DNA from: Sympetrum striolatum
Taxonomy: Eukaryota > Arthropoda > Insecta > Odonata > Libellulidae
Length of the DNA stretch: 64,000 nt
Direction of reading: 5' to 3'
Assembly (NCBI GenBank): GCA_947579665.1
Contig: OX388350.1
Location: forward strand, 30,351,393 to 30,415,392
Positions 47,937-58,372 of the stretch are shown piece after piece. Within the stretch, counting starts at the first letter, position 1. Each line of letters starts with the position of its first letter. Under the pieces are notes generated by a model that was given only the letters and a program-made list of their open reading frames with translations, was not told the DNA's origin and ran no database searches. The translations under genes were made by a program, and so were the position numbers.

Positions 47937-48050
47937 ATGGGTGGTCTGAAAAGTTTCCGACATTTCAACATTTCTTGACATGGTTTCTGAAAATGTTCTG
48001 AAGATGTCGGAAGAATCTGGGGTTGGAAACTTTTCAGACCACCCTCGTAT
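47937..48050. mobile_element. Mariner-like MITE, 114 bp, in left palindrome arm
   Basis: The ends are GGGTGGTCTGAAAAGTTTCC at 47939 and its complement, finishing ACCCTCGTA near 48049. The interior is itself partly palindromic (ACATTTTC around the centre). Terminal CGAGGGTGGTCTGAAAAGTT is of the kind seen in mariner-like elements and their MITEs. The mirrored arm has the same MITE at 48345-48458. Confidence 0.72.
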
Positions 48051-48344
48051 ATGCATTTCCTGAAAAAAAAATCGAAGTTACCAGAAATAGTCTCCAGAAA
48101 ATGAGGAAACTGTCAAATATTGTTGAAACATGCATAAATCCAAGAGTATCATTTTTTAATGACTGGAGTGGACTGCATCTTATCTTGGGGTGCCTGCAGT
48201 GTGAAGTTTGGTTATTACTAAGAGGTACTATTATTATTAAGAGTGGTATAAAACATTTATTGACCAAACATTAAGTTTTAGACAGTTTCGCAAATTTCCT
48301 GGAGACTATTTCTGGGAACTTCGATTTTTTTCAGGAAATGTATA

Positions 48345-48458
48345 TACGAGGGTGGTCTGAAAAGTTTCCAACCCCAGATTCTTCAGACATCTTCAAAACA
48401 TTTTCAGAAACCATGTCAAGAAATGTTGAAATGTCGGAAACTTTTCAAACCACCAATA
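48345..48458. mobile_element. Mariner-like MITE, 114 bp, in right palindrome arm
   Basis: Begins TACGAGGGTGGTCTGAAAAG and ends CTTTTCAAACCACCAA. It is the mirror partner of 47937-48050 at corresponding arm positions. Either the MITE was already present before the segment was duplicated in inverted orientation, or it is part of one composite foldback element. Confidence 0.72.
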
Positions 48459-48865
48459 TGCATCCTGCGATTCTAATTTTAAAAGGCCTAGTTGAAAGTA
48501 GATGTAACGTTGGTAATTTATTAAGGATCAATTATTTTCTGTGTATCCAAGCCGAATACATTGAACTTCGCTGATCTACGAATAATGTTTTCACAGCGAC
48601 GAAGTTACTTGTGGTGTGCCCCGAAGGCAACCTGCACTTATTCTTCGGATTTACTAATTTTCCCATATTATTCAATTGTTTTAAGTAGTTATTAATGGAT
48701 AAATCACTAACTCTGAATTCCATCTTTCGTATATACTACTCCCACAAAGAAAAACAGGGAAAAAGTATCAAAGTATATAATCGTGCTGTTTTACATTTAC
48801 TCCATATGAGAGTATGGTTTCAAAGGGCGAGCTTCAGTGCTTCCATCTGGTGGCTGCGGACATTA

Positions 48866-49344
48866 ACGGCGTCAGCCGATTGTACAGCCAGCATAGGGGA
48901 GCTTCAGGGGCGTGGATGCGAGAAAAGAGAGGTTTGTAAATCTTTAAAAAATTTATCGATATAAGAACAATTGAGATATCATCAACATTTTTGCTCACTA
49001 AAACTGAGATCCCAACTTAAAAAAAGAAGACATGCGTGTCGTAGTATTGAAATTAAGAATACTTTAAAATCTCACTCGAAGTATCACTCCTAACAAAATA
49101 TTAGGATTAATTCCAAACCTCACAAATTATGTCGATATCAATATTTATCATTAACCTACGGTTACATGAGTTATTGGAGGATATATTCAGATGGAAAGGC
49201 AATTATGTTACATTCAATTAAAGTAATATTTATAGACAGCTACTTATTAAAAAGAGATAAGGATGTGAATGGTTATAGAGACTGCACCGACACAACAAAG
49301 CACCTAAAGGGAGCAATGCAGAAAAATAAGAATAATAATGAAGG
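48866..49344. other. AT-rich non-coding DNA
   Basis: No recognised feature apart from a short GC-richer stretch adjoining the palindrome. Confidence 0.4.
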
Positions 49345-50405
49345 ACTTTATTTAGGGCAAGATTGATACTTTCAAGTCTCTTCTTACACCTAACCCTTTG
49401 TCATGTGAGAACAGAAAGAAAGAGATAGATTGCAAAAGTACAGAGAAGAAAACTAGTATGTGGATTTAAAATCTGAGCTGAGAGCATAGAAAAAAATTTC
49501 CACTGCAGGAAAACACCCTCAAGAAGGGGGGTGTGAAAAACCTGCGAAACCTACAGATATAAAACTAAATTAAAATGTGGTAGTATATAAAAGATAAAAG
49601 ACCTATATAAGATAAGAAAAAGAAAGTCATTATAATGTACAAAAAAGAGAAAATTATAACACATAAACATGAAATACTGACACAAAAGTATAACTAATTT
49701 AGAATTGAGATTATAGAGTTCTAGCTAGCTTAAACTAATTTTGTCAATTGAATGTTAAATTATATAAGCATAGAAGGCATACTGAACATATAAACATTAT
49801 AAACATAATCTCTCTTGGTAAAATCTCGTTAAGTATTTAGATTATAAATCAGTAAAAACGGTTCAAAACACCGAAAAAGGACAAAGAAGAAGATACAATG
49901 AGAATTATAGAGTAGTGAATAAAAGAACGTATTGCAATAAGAAACATTGTATGGACGGTGGATAAGATAAGGAGGAGAGATGTTCTGAAGTTGGGGTGGG
50001 AAGGTCAAGACATTTTGTGATCTTAATGAGTTGATGTAGTTGTGCGTTTCCGTGCGATTAAGTTCTGCTCTGTAAGGTTAAAGATTAATGTGGCATTTAC
50101 TCTTGAAGGTGAAGACGAAAGATAGGTTTTTTATTTCTTGGGGAAGTGTGTTCCAGAGGTTGCTAGCTGTGACTGTAAACGATTTATGGAACATTTCAGT
50201 TCTGTGCTGCGGAATCAAGAGTTTCTTGCAACCTCTCGTTTTGCGGGCATGAATGGAATCCAAAGATGTGAATAAGGAATAAATATATTTAAGTGATCTC
50301 TTTGCTAAAAATCTATTGATGCTAGACAAAATTTGATGCTTCCGACGTAATCTAGTTTTATGTAGGTAGGGACTATTAAACACTTGTAAACGCGCTCAAT
50401 GACTG
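49345..50405 (-). mobile_element. 5'-truncated LINE copy (WNTLP family)
   Basis: On the minus strand a terminal coding piece (50405-50078) is followed by a 3' UTR of about 730 bp that contains CTTGAGGGTGTTTTCCTGCA, TTTCTTTCTGTTCTCACATG and GAAGAGACTTG. It ends CCCTAAATAAAGTCCTTC followed by an (ATT)n-like tail. AATAAA just before the tail acts as the polyadenylation signal. Partner UTRs lie at 53.5, 56.4 and 9.2 kb. Confidence 0.8.
50078..50405 (-). pseudogene. LINE reverse transcriptase C-terminal fragment
   Basis: The 101-codon frame shows LDSIHARKTRG, IPQHRTEMFHKSFTV, TASNLWNTLPQEIKN and a final FKSKC before the stop. RT-x-x-x-x-KSF...LWN-x-LP-x-x-I is the classic terminal segment of CR1-like and related ORF2 proteins. 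In the frame just upstream, VIERVYKCL resembles the preceding conserved IE-x-VQ block, implying a frameshift near 50385. No catalytic motif remains. Confidence 0.82.
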
Positions 50406-53400
50406 GCATTCATCAAATATTTGAAATGTATATCTCCCTTAAAGTTTTCCATCAAGTAAATTAAGTAGTTAATTCCATTTTTTTTACAAAGTAAAGTATT
50501 TGGGAGCAATAAAGATACACTTACCAAAACGGTGACAATTTTTGAGTGAAAGTCTAAGCATTTTATTCAAATATTATACTTTTGACATTTGAATTACTTT
50601 CATCACAGTATGTCAAATATCTCAAGGATATATTTCTTTTATCTTTATGAATAATACATCCCGATTAATTATACTACGCACGTATTTTCACTGTACTTAC
50701 AGATTTGGGAATATGTTGATTATGCCAAAAAATGAAAAAACATGCGCACTGCTATCATAATCTGATAAAGTTGAGGAAAATTATATTAATGAATGAGATA
50801 AACGAATAAGCCGGAAATTAGCGATGAAAGTTTTGGCTTTAATGTCACTCATGCATTATTCATTCATCAATATTCGTCGTTGCCAAAATTTAAAAAGAGT
50901 GCAAATCATTTATATGATTACGACCACGCTGAGAATTTTAATGATATTCGTGGTTGGATTGGTAATTACGCGGCAAAATAATTTTTTATCTCATCAAAGG
51001 CGTATTCTGCATGTATATTTTGATCAGAATAAATTTTGGTGTATGCGCATTATATTATACGTGACTATCGAAAAGCTGAAGTTGTTTCAAAAAATGTAAG
51101 TCAAACAAGATTTTTTTAAATAGAGCAAGGTATGTATGATACTATCTAATAATACCAATGCATACATATATCTGAATTTGACACACATCTCGATTGATGT
51201 TCTCTCTCCAAAATTTTACCATGACAGAACTGCTTACGAACAATAACTAGTAATACCTGCTGTTTAAAGGCGGATCTCCGATATGCCGATACTAACATGA
51301 CTAAAGGGGAACGTCTATCAAATACTTATCTTAGTAGACTCTAATATTTATGAAATATATCATTTAGTAGAGTCTTATATTCATGACATTTTTAGCAATT
51401 CACCGTTATTAATGCAAAGATCACAGCCTACACGTTACCTGTAAAACACGAACGATAACAGTCAGTTATTCATTTTATATTTCCTTCAGAGAGGTAGAGC
51501 TAATTATTAATTTGAAACTAAACTTCAAACCTTTAAGGAACAACGTAAAATGTGATTATTCAAGAACAGTAATTATGGAATACATTTGATGTATTAGATG
51601 GAGTAATAGGGGGATTTTTGATTAAATTAGTTTTGTTTTCTGCTAAAAGAGTGACCTAATCCTGTTTGTTAATATAGTGATGTTATTTAGGAATTTTAAA
51701 TGTAATAATTTAAGTGTGAAAGGGTTAAATTAATTATGTTTAGGGCTATTATTTGAGTTTTGTCTAACCTCCAGTAAATAATAATAATAAAAATTATAAT
51801 TTATGGATGAATTTTGTTAAATAAGCATCCAAAACTGTCAATAATCTATTAAATACGCACTCAAGGTGGTGGTGAATGCGCAGAGAATAAATAACTTCAA
51901 TATCACTCTTAAATACAAACACTTAATTGTTATAAGAAATACACGTTTTTGAGAGAAAATTAAGAAAAAAATAGAAAAAGCTGTCAGATACAACTTTCTA
52001 TCAGTACACCACAATTATTTCTCCTTAAATGCAAAGTAAGGCTAATATAATTCTGGTATATCCCCTGGCCTTACCGCCGAGGGGCAGATCAAATTTTCCG
52101 CCATAAGCTTTAGCCTTTCAGGGATGTAGTGGCAATAAGAAATTTCTCCAACAAGTTTATGCAAGAAACTATGAGAATGAAGGCTAAATTATCGTGATGT
52201 TCAACGTTATAAATTACATTTCTCTGCATCTACATGAATGGTGTTTTTGGAGTGTACTCGTTTTATACTTATGTTTGTTATTCTTAAAAATGGTTTCTTC
52301 AATTAGGGATTACTATCAAGGTCAATTGATTAGCAAGTATTGAACTATAAAAGAAATATTGATCATTGTTAGGTAATACTTAGTATATATTACTTTGGTC
52401 GACTATTCTACATGCAAGAAATAGGACCTATTTCATGCCTACATCTTTCTTATAAGTATAAATATTCTGAGAAAGCCAAATTCAACTTTTCCATAATCTT
52501 TCTCTTAACTAGCGCAAATCATATGTGAGCGGAAACAGCTTTATATAAATTTTCAAGCAAGGCTGGTTCATGCTTTTATGAAATCCCTACGCAGCACCAT
52601 CTATTGTACAGTATTACTAACTAATCAACCCCTCGCTTCATCCAACAACGTTCTCTGTCTTTCCGCGATACAATCTATTTCTCAAGTCTTCGAAATCATG
52701 CAATGATAACATTAAATAAAAATATCTTTTAAAATTTTAGAAATATTTTCGTTCTGAATCAATAACGATCAGTCGTATGAGAACCAGAGTTTATTCGCAA
52801 AGATAAGAAAACATTTCCACAGCTGTCTCTGATACACATATATTTGATGTGGTACCTTCCTATATCCATTGGCATTTCTTGTAGTTAGTACTACTCTGTA
52901 TAGTTAAACAGTATATAATGGTGTCGTATTGGAGATTTTGTAAAACTCAGCTTTTATTCCATAATGACTCACTGTACTTTCTGCTGTAGCCCCATAGGCC
53001 ATAAATAAATAATTATTTTAGTAGAACGTATTTGTTACTCAATCTTTATTTTAAATGGTAAAAACGTTTCTATAATCTTTAGGAATAACAGCATAAATTA
53101 CAGTTAATGCATAGTTATGAAAACAAGGCTATCTTGACAACAACTCCAATAGAATCGCACTATTTGTACTTCACAAAAAAAGTCGTTGTGGAACTGTGGA
53201 CTCTCAAGGAAAAGTTAGTTATTATTAAATAGACCGCGTAAATTTTAGATTAGGACCTACCTTGGCTCCTACATATCCCATGAGAATGTATTCTCCTTAA
53301 TAAGTGATTTGACGGGAGTTTGCCCCGTCAAGCTTTTATTGAAATTAATTTTAACATCGATGAGACCTTCATGTACCACAAGACATAAAAAAGGGTTTGC

Positions 53401-53502
53401 GGGGAAATCGTTTGAAAACATCTAACTTATCTTTTCTCAGAATTTAAATCGCTATAACATAATCTTAACTATCCCCAGTTGTTGGAATAATAATATTAAT
53501 AA
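50406..53502. other. AT-rich non-coding DNA
   Basis: No gene recognised. A short tandem duplication (TTAGTAGACTC near 51331, TTAGTAGAGTC near 51364, period 33 bp) is present, and an (ATA)n tract lies near 51778-51790. A small hairpin, TTGACGGG...CCCGTCAA, lies at 53309-53331. A 91-codon plus frame (50824-51099) has a hydrophobic middle but no recognisable domain. Confidence 0.4.
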
Positions 53503-54200
53503 ATGGCCTTTATTCGGGTGAGATTGAGACTAGGATGTCTCTTCTTACATGACCCATCGTCATGTGAGAAACAGAAAGAAAGAGATAGTTTGCAAAAGTA
53601 CACGAAGAAAATTAATATGTGGATTTAAAAAAACCTAAGCTGAGGGCTCAGGAAAAATTTCCACTACAGGAAAAAACTCAAAGAACGGTGAGTATGAAAA
53701 ACCTGCGAAACCTACTGATAGAAAACTATATTTTGTGAAGAAGGAGAATAAAAAGAGTTATGAAAGACAAGCAGAGAATAGATAAAAGTTATACTAAAAA
53801 GACGGGAAAAATTCATATTCACTACAAGCAATCAAATCAAATAAAATATCTTTATAAAAGACAATAAATTCTAAATTGCAAGAATAAAGAATTAAAATAA
53901 ATAAAAAGATAAAACAAAAATATTCCAAGAATAATAATATTATTAAATAGTTTAAGAATGAATATTTAATAGTTTGAGAATGAATTAAATGATCAAAAAC
54001 ATTGAGTTTATATGAAATTGAGCAAAGACAAAAAAAATGAAAAATACATTTTTAAAATGAAAAATAATTTGTTTTAAACGGCATGCTAAGAAAAGTAATA
54101 ATGAAAGTAAAATGTTTATATTTGTAAATCTCATATAAAAACGACCGAAATATATTTAAACGAGAAGGTGAATATATCAGAAGGGATGTCTGAAGTAGAC
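53503..54200 (-). mobile_element. LINE 3' UTR copy (WNTLP family), no coding part
   Basis: Its 3' end on the minus strand is CACCCGAATAAAGGCC followed by ATTTATTAATATTATT. Upstream lie TCTTTCTGTTTCTCACATG, TTTGAGTTTTTTCCTGTAG and CGCAGGTTTTTCATACTC, in the order seen at 49.36-49.58 kb. Similarity is strong for the last 230 bp and patchy beyond, to a TCAGACATCCCTTCT block near 54180-54195. The copy is 5'-truncated within the untranslated region. Confidence 0.75.
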
Positions 54201-54395
54201 AAGATAATTTAAAAAATAAAATAAATTTGATTTACACTCTCAGAATGTTTTTCCACAAAGCCTGGCAAAATAATTTAGATTTTTTTGAGGATCATCTATT
54301 CAGCTCTAATATGATATATAAGTGTTATAAAAACATATGCACCTATAAATATTTCTCTGTGTTATTCTTCTTGAATATTGTGCTTCTCGCTAGTG
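54201..54395. other. AT-rich non-coding DNA
   Basis: No recognised feature. A plus frame across 54227-54451 is incidental. Confidence 0.35.
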
Positions 54396-54399
54396 ACAA

Positions 54400-54610
54400 T
54401 AATTCTCCATTGGCACCCAGCCAAAATTTCACCAAAAAGGAATTATCTTAGGATATACCTTCGCAGGAACATTTCAAATCATATCATCCTCCTCGCATTT
54501 CTCCCTTATGATAACACTCCTCCATAGTGGTCCAGCCAAAATTTCACCAAAAAGGAACCATTTTGGGATAAATCCTTAGCGAAACGTTTCAGCGTAAAGC
54601 ATTTTCCCGG
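54400..54610 (+). repeat. Tandem duplication, period 115 bp
   Basis: CAGCCAAAATTTCACCAAAA at 54418 recurs at 54533, followed in both by AGGAA and GGGATA/AGGATA blocks and preceded by CTCCATTGG or CTCCATAGTGG. The unit conserved is about 75 bp. It sits at the edge of a GC-richer island (to about 54860). Confidence 0.75.
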
Positions 54611-56340
54611 TAAAAACGTATTGCAACGTTCCGTGGGAAATCCATATCTCTTAATGATCATCGAAGTGACGTTCTGTTCCGATGCAGTTTGAGAGAGTGT
54701 TTTACGTGCGCGGGATTTCATTCGGCGATGATTCGAATGGTGATCTGTAGATGATGGTCCATCCAGCAGACTCCGAAATACTCCCACCGCACTCGGTATC
54801 TCGACGATTATGTCCTCGCAACCCGACGTGAGCGGAATCGAGAATGACTTTTTGAAACTGTGGATTCCCACAATCCTCTCAAAGCTCGGAATACTTTTGA
54901 ACGACCTTTCGGCCGAATTTATGGTCTTCCTATCTGCCTTTTCGTGCCCCCATCACAAGCATTATTTTCCTTTTTATCCCTTTATTCCCCAAGAACTGAA
55001 TAGCGATGCATCGTTAACTAGGTACGACTTTGAGGATCTCGGCGTTAAAGGCGAAAATATTGGTTTGGGGGCAAGTGATGACTTTATGAATATTTATCCT
55101 CGCGCTAAGTTCGGATGGAACTTTTTGAATTCATTATAAAATAATTTAAAAGTGTGAGCGCACAGTGATAATGGAAACTGTGGGAAGTTCTGCTTCAAAC
55201 TGCTCAAAATACTTTTTTTTAATCGCTCAAAACACCCGCTTCTCTGAGGTTTTGTTATTTATTTCGGATTGAGTTTCAATCTCTATGGACTCTCTGCGCA
55301 ACATCAAATATACCTCGACACTTCCTTGAATTTCTAATAATTCCTTATCATGAAAATTAATAGGAAGGAATTTAAAAATAATATTAATATTAAAATTTGA
55401 AGATATTTTGGTAAAAAAAACTGTATGAGTCCACATGAAATATGAATACGTATACCTAATTACTTTGGCTACGTGTTAACCTTCCTGATTGATTGGATTA
55501 TAACCGATATATCAAATGGATTAACGAGTATCAGCTCAGCAAACCCACAATTCCCCATTTATCTGGGTAATTTACTCTAATAATCGTTTATAATCTGATT
55601 GAATAAATTTCATTACTATTCTTCTATTATTATTTATATAGTAGATGATTTTTTTATTTGAAATACATTATTTTGAAATATTTTCAAATACCAATGTTCT
55701 AAATCTTTAACTGCCTAAGAAATGATTCCTATCTTCATTCGAAATTATTGCTATTTGCCGAAACCTGACACCTAGTTCTTCATCTGCCGGAATTTACATC
55801 GTAATTATTTTGAGCCGTGAAGAAATTAAGAGAGAAATGCTTAACTTATTCATTTACTTTTGTGGACTAACTAGATGTTAAGAATCTTAAAATGGAATTC
55901 CAAAAAAAATAAGGAAGTAAATAAAAATTGGTTGTGAGGAATGAGAGTGTTATCTCTGCACAGCATGGCGATCTCCCTGAGAAACCAATAGGACAAACAA
56001 TGGTGACACAGCTTGACAAGACCACGACAAATAATTCCTACTTTTTACTTTCCTGGCAGATATTATTATCAATTTGCGTAAAAAATAGAAGCAGTCTCTC
56101 TCTAAACGGAAGATCACGGTTCGAAAGACGGACTTGCAAGAATTTTCTACCACCGTTTATTCTTTAAAAATTTGATTTCAAATGATGGATGAAAGGTTAA
56201 TTTTTGAGATTAATAATAACAACGATTTATTTACGATGAATGTCTTTGAAGACTACTATTATAATTAATCTTTTACTTTACGTCTCAAACATCTATGGCC
56301 CCCTATGCGCCCAACTGAGATAGCAACTCAGAACCTCGGT
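54611..56340. other. Non-coding DNA, GC-richer at 54611-55120
   Basis: Two overlapping frames cross the island (54506-54871 minus and 54810-55139 plus). They use mixed codons but show no domain I recognise, and neither is flanked by convincing splice sites. They remain possible but unsupported exons. 55140-56340 is AT-rich without features. Confidence 0.4.
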
Positions 56341-56344
56341 GTTA

Positions 56345-56660
56345 CTAAAGTAGTGATATTTCTCTCTTTTATTCAACCTTTCCTAAGCATTTCGCAGGTT
56401 GTCACACCCCCATTTCTGTGAGGGTGTTTTCCTGCATTAAAGTTTTTTCTGTTATTAAAATTATCACATTTTTTTATTTTGGTCACTTCTTTCGTTCTAT
56501 ATTTCCTCCCTATTTTCACATTTATCGATAAAAATCTGTAGATATCACTGATTTGTTTTGATTTTATTTGTGTCGGTGCTTTCATGTGTATGAGTCTATT
56601 GTTAAATGTAACATGGCACTTCCTAGACCCAATTTGGCCCAATAAAAACTTTAATATTGC
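56345..56660 (+). mobile_element. WNTLP-family LINE 3' UTR fragment
   Basis: Plus-strand CGCAGGTTGTCACACCCCC, GAGGGTGTTTTCCTGCATT and later CTTCCTAGACCC lead to TTTGGCCCAATAAAAACTTT, the same order as the minus-strand copies at 49.3 and 53.5 kb. The AATAAA marks the 3' end. The opposite-strand frame at 56373-56642 is incidental. Confidence 0.65.
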
Positions 56661-58215
56661 ATTGTAGTGTAATAAATAACGGAAACGTTTGACTATAGCT
56701 CATATAAGAAGCAATCTGAAAATTTGGTTAAAAAGGTTTCCTTCCAAGGAAAATCCATTATAAAATATTTAATTTATTTAAAGTAACTCACAGGGTAGGA
56801 TTACTAAAAAAAGTATAGTAGCTAACTTATTATTACAGTTCAGGATGAACTCATAGCCATAAACAGTACCCAGACCTCATACAGCCAGAAGCGAGATGGT
56901 CGTCCCATTTTTACGAGAGATTCCTCCCTGGGAGTCTACCTGCTTCCGCGATTGCCATAAAAACCCGCTCCCTCTCTTTCCGTCGATAAAATTGAGGAAT
57001 TTCATCCACAATTCCTCGCGGAGAACGAGGTGACAGAAATTCCGCCCGATGCCACTCCCGTAAAACAGGAGATTATGGGAAAAACGGCCGCACTTTGCAT
57101 AACGGTCTTTCCGGAGAAATTATTCCTTATCGCGGGTTCGCATGGAAAGGGTAGGCTGCTACGTCATGTGGTTGCGAGCTGTCTGCGTGAGATAATATTC
57201 AGGGGGCATCAGGTTGGGGCGTCTCGGGAACAAGGACATCGCTTCAGGGACGACGCCCTTCCCCCAGGGTACCCTTTCTCTACCATTCGCTTTCCTTCCT
57301 CAGCATTAAAACCCTGTGCCTAAATTAGTGGAAGTAGCCCGGTGAAGCTTGCGTATCCTTGCTAAGCCACCCTTCTTTAGGTTTCCCTTTATCTGGTTCC
57401 AATCATTTTACTACCATCTGATAATTGAATCCTTCAACATATCTCAGGTTGGAACCTTCAAATTCACCTTACTTTGAGATGCAAAGTCTCTTCTGCCTTC
57501 GCCTATGTTTTAAGGACTGCATTAAATTAATTCCCATTCCCCGTTTGAGCATGTTCCATATGGTATTCTGGGTTTTAAATAATATTATATTATATCACTC
57601 CCAATCTGTAATAGTAACCTCCATTCCCTTCTCCTAGCTCTTTGTAGCAAATGTTATATGTGGAGAGGCTTCAACCGGCCTTTAAACAGAGTATTTCACT
57701 GGCAAACCTCGCAATAGATTTATGTGCCATATATTTCCTTAGTGGGAGATAGCCAAAAATCCTGACATTAAAACTTCAAATTTGAGCATTAAATATAATT
57801 AACAATGGTTGAGAATTACTTTGTGAATAAATAAAGACTAAATAAATCAATCATTATTTTCACAGCATAGCTGAAAAGACATTAAAGATTTGGACCGTTC
57901 ACATTGAAAGTTGAAAGCCTTGGTGAATATAATGAGGAACCGCAATTTGGCCTTCGACCTAATACTTCATACCTGATCGCAAATAACCTGTAGTTCTTAG
58001 CCAATACTGAAATATATCCACTATTCATACGACTATAAGGATGATTTACAATTTATTACAGTTATCTTGTTTTATTTTGAGAAAATTCCGTTGTGTAGAA
58101 GATGTCCAATATGATAGATTCCTGATAATTTATTTTTATCCTTAAGTCTTACTGTAAATATGATTAAAGTAAAACTCTTTTATGATGAATAATATTTAAC
58201 TTTTTAATGTGCTAA
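56661..58215. other. Non-coding DNA, GC-richer island at 56880-57370
   Basis: The island holds a 97-codon plus frame (57030-57323) with no recognised domain. The rest is AT-rich. No element boundaries were recognised. Confidence 0.4.
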
Positions 58216-58372
58216 TGTTACGCCTACGAGAGTTTTTTGAGAGTGTTTTCCCCCAGTCTTTTGGCAGATTCCGAATATTATGAATTAAGAAGATTAGATT
58301 CACCCCAAGAGCTGTCACCTAGCCAGGAGACCAAATTGAAACGCATTCAATCAATAAATAAGTAATTGTCTT
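58216..58372 (+). mobile_element. EWN-family LINE 3' end, copy 3, diverged
   Basis: GAGAGTTTTTTGAGAGTGTT, TTGGCAGATTCCGAATATTA and GAGCTGTCACCTAGCCAGG match in order the UTR blocks of the copy at 28.16-28.31 kb. The tail AATAAATAAGTAAT stands in place of its (ATAA)n tail. No coding remnant was seen. Confidence 0.55.

Larger units (their letters stand above)
47527..48865. repeat. Large imperfect palindrome, arms about 590 bp
   Basis: The left arm (47527 to about 48115) and the right arm (about 48278 to 48865) are reverse complements end to end at roughly 90 percent identity, with small indels. They are separated by about 160 bp of unrelated spacer. Landmarks in both arms are TTAATGTCCGCA (outer end), CACTGAAGCTCGCCCTTTG, GTATATACGAAAGATGGAAT, AGTGCAGGTTGCCTTC/AGTGCAGGTTGCCTTCGGG and GAAACTGTC (inner end). 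No transposase is present. It could be a foldback transposon or a head-to-head duplication. It starts about 70 bp from the end of repeat copy B. Confidence 0.85.

Noticed and set aside
53309..53331. Hairpin TTGACGGG...CCCGTCAA followed by TTTT, resembling a bacterial terminator
   Set aside because: The window is eukaryotic and no gene ends there; an 8-bp stem is expected by chance in 64 kb.
54506..55139. Pair of overlapping 109-121-codon frames as possible exons
   Set aside because: No recognised domain, no convincing splice sites, and GC-rich local composition; the minus-strand frame also runs into the tandem duplication.
57030..57323. 97-codon plus-strand frame as a small gene
   Set aside because: No recognisable motif, inside a GC-richer island that favours open frames.
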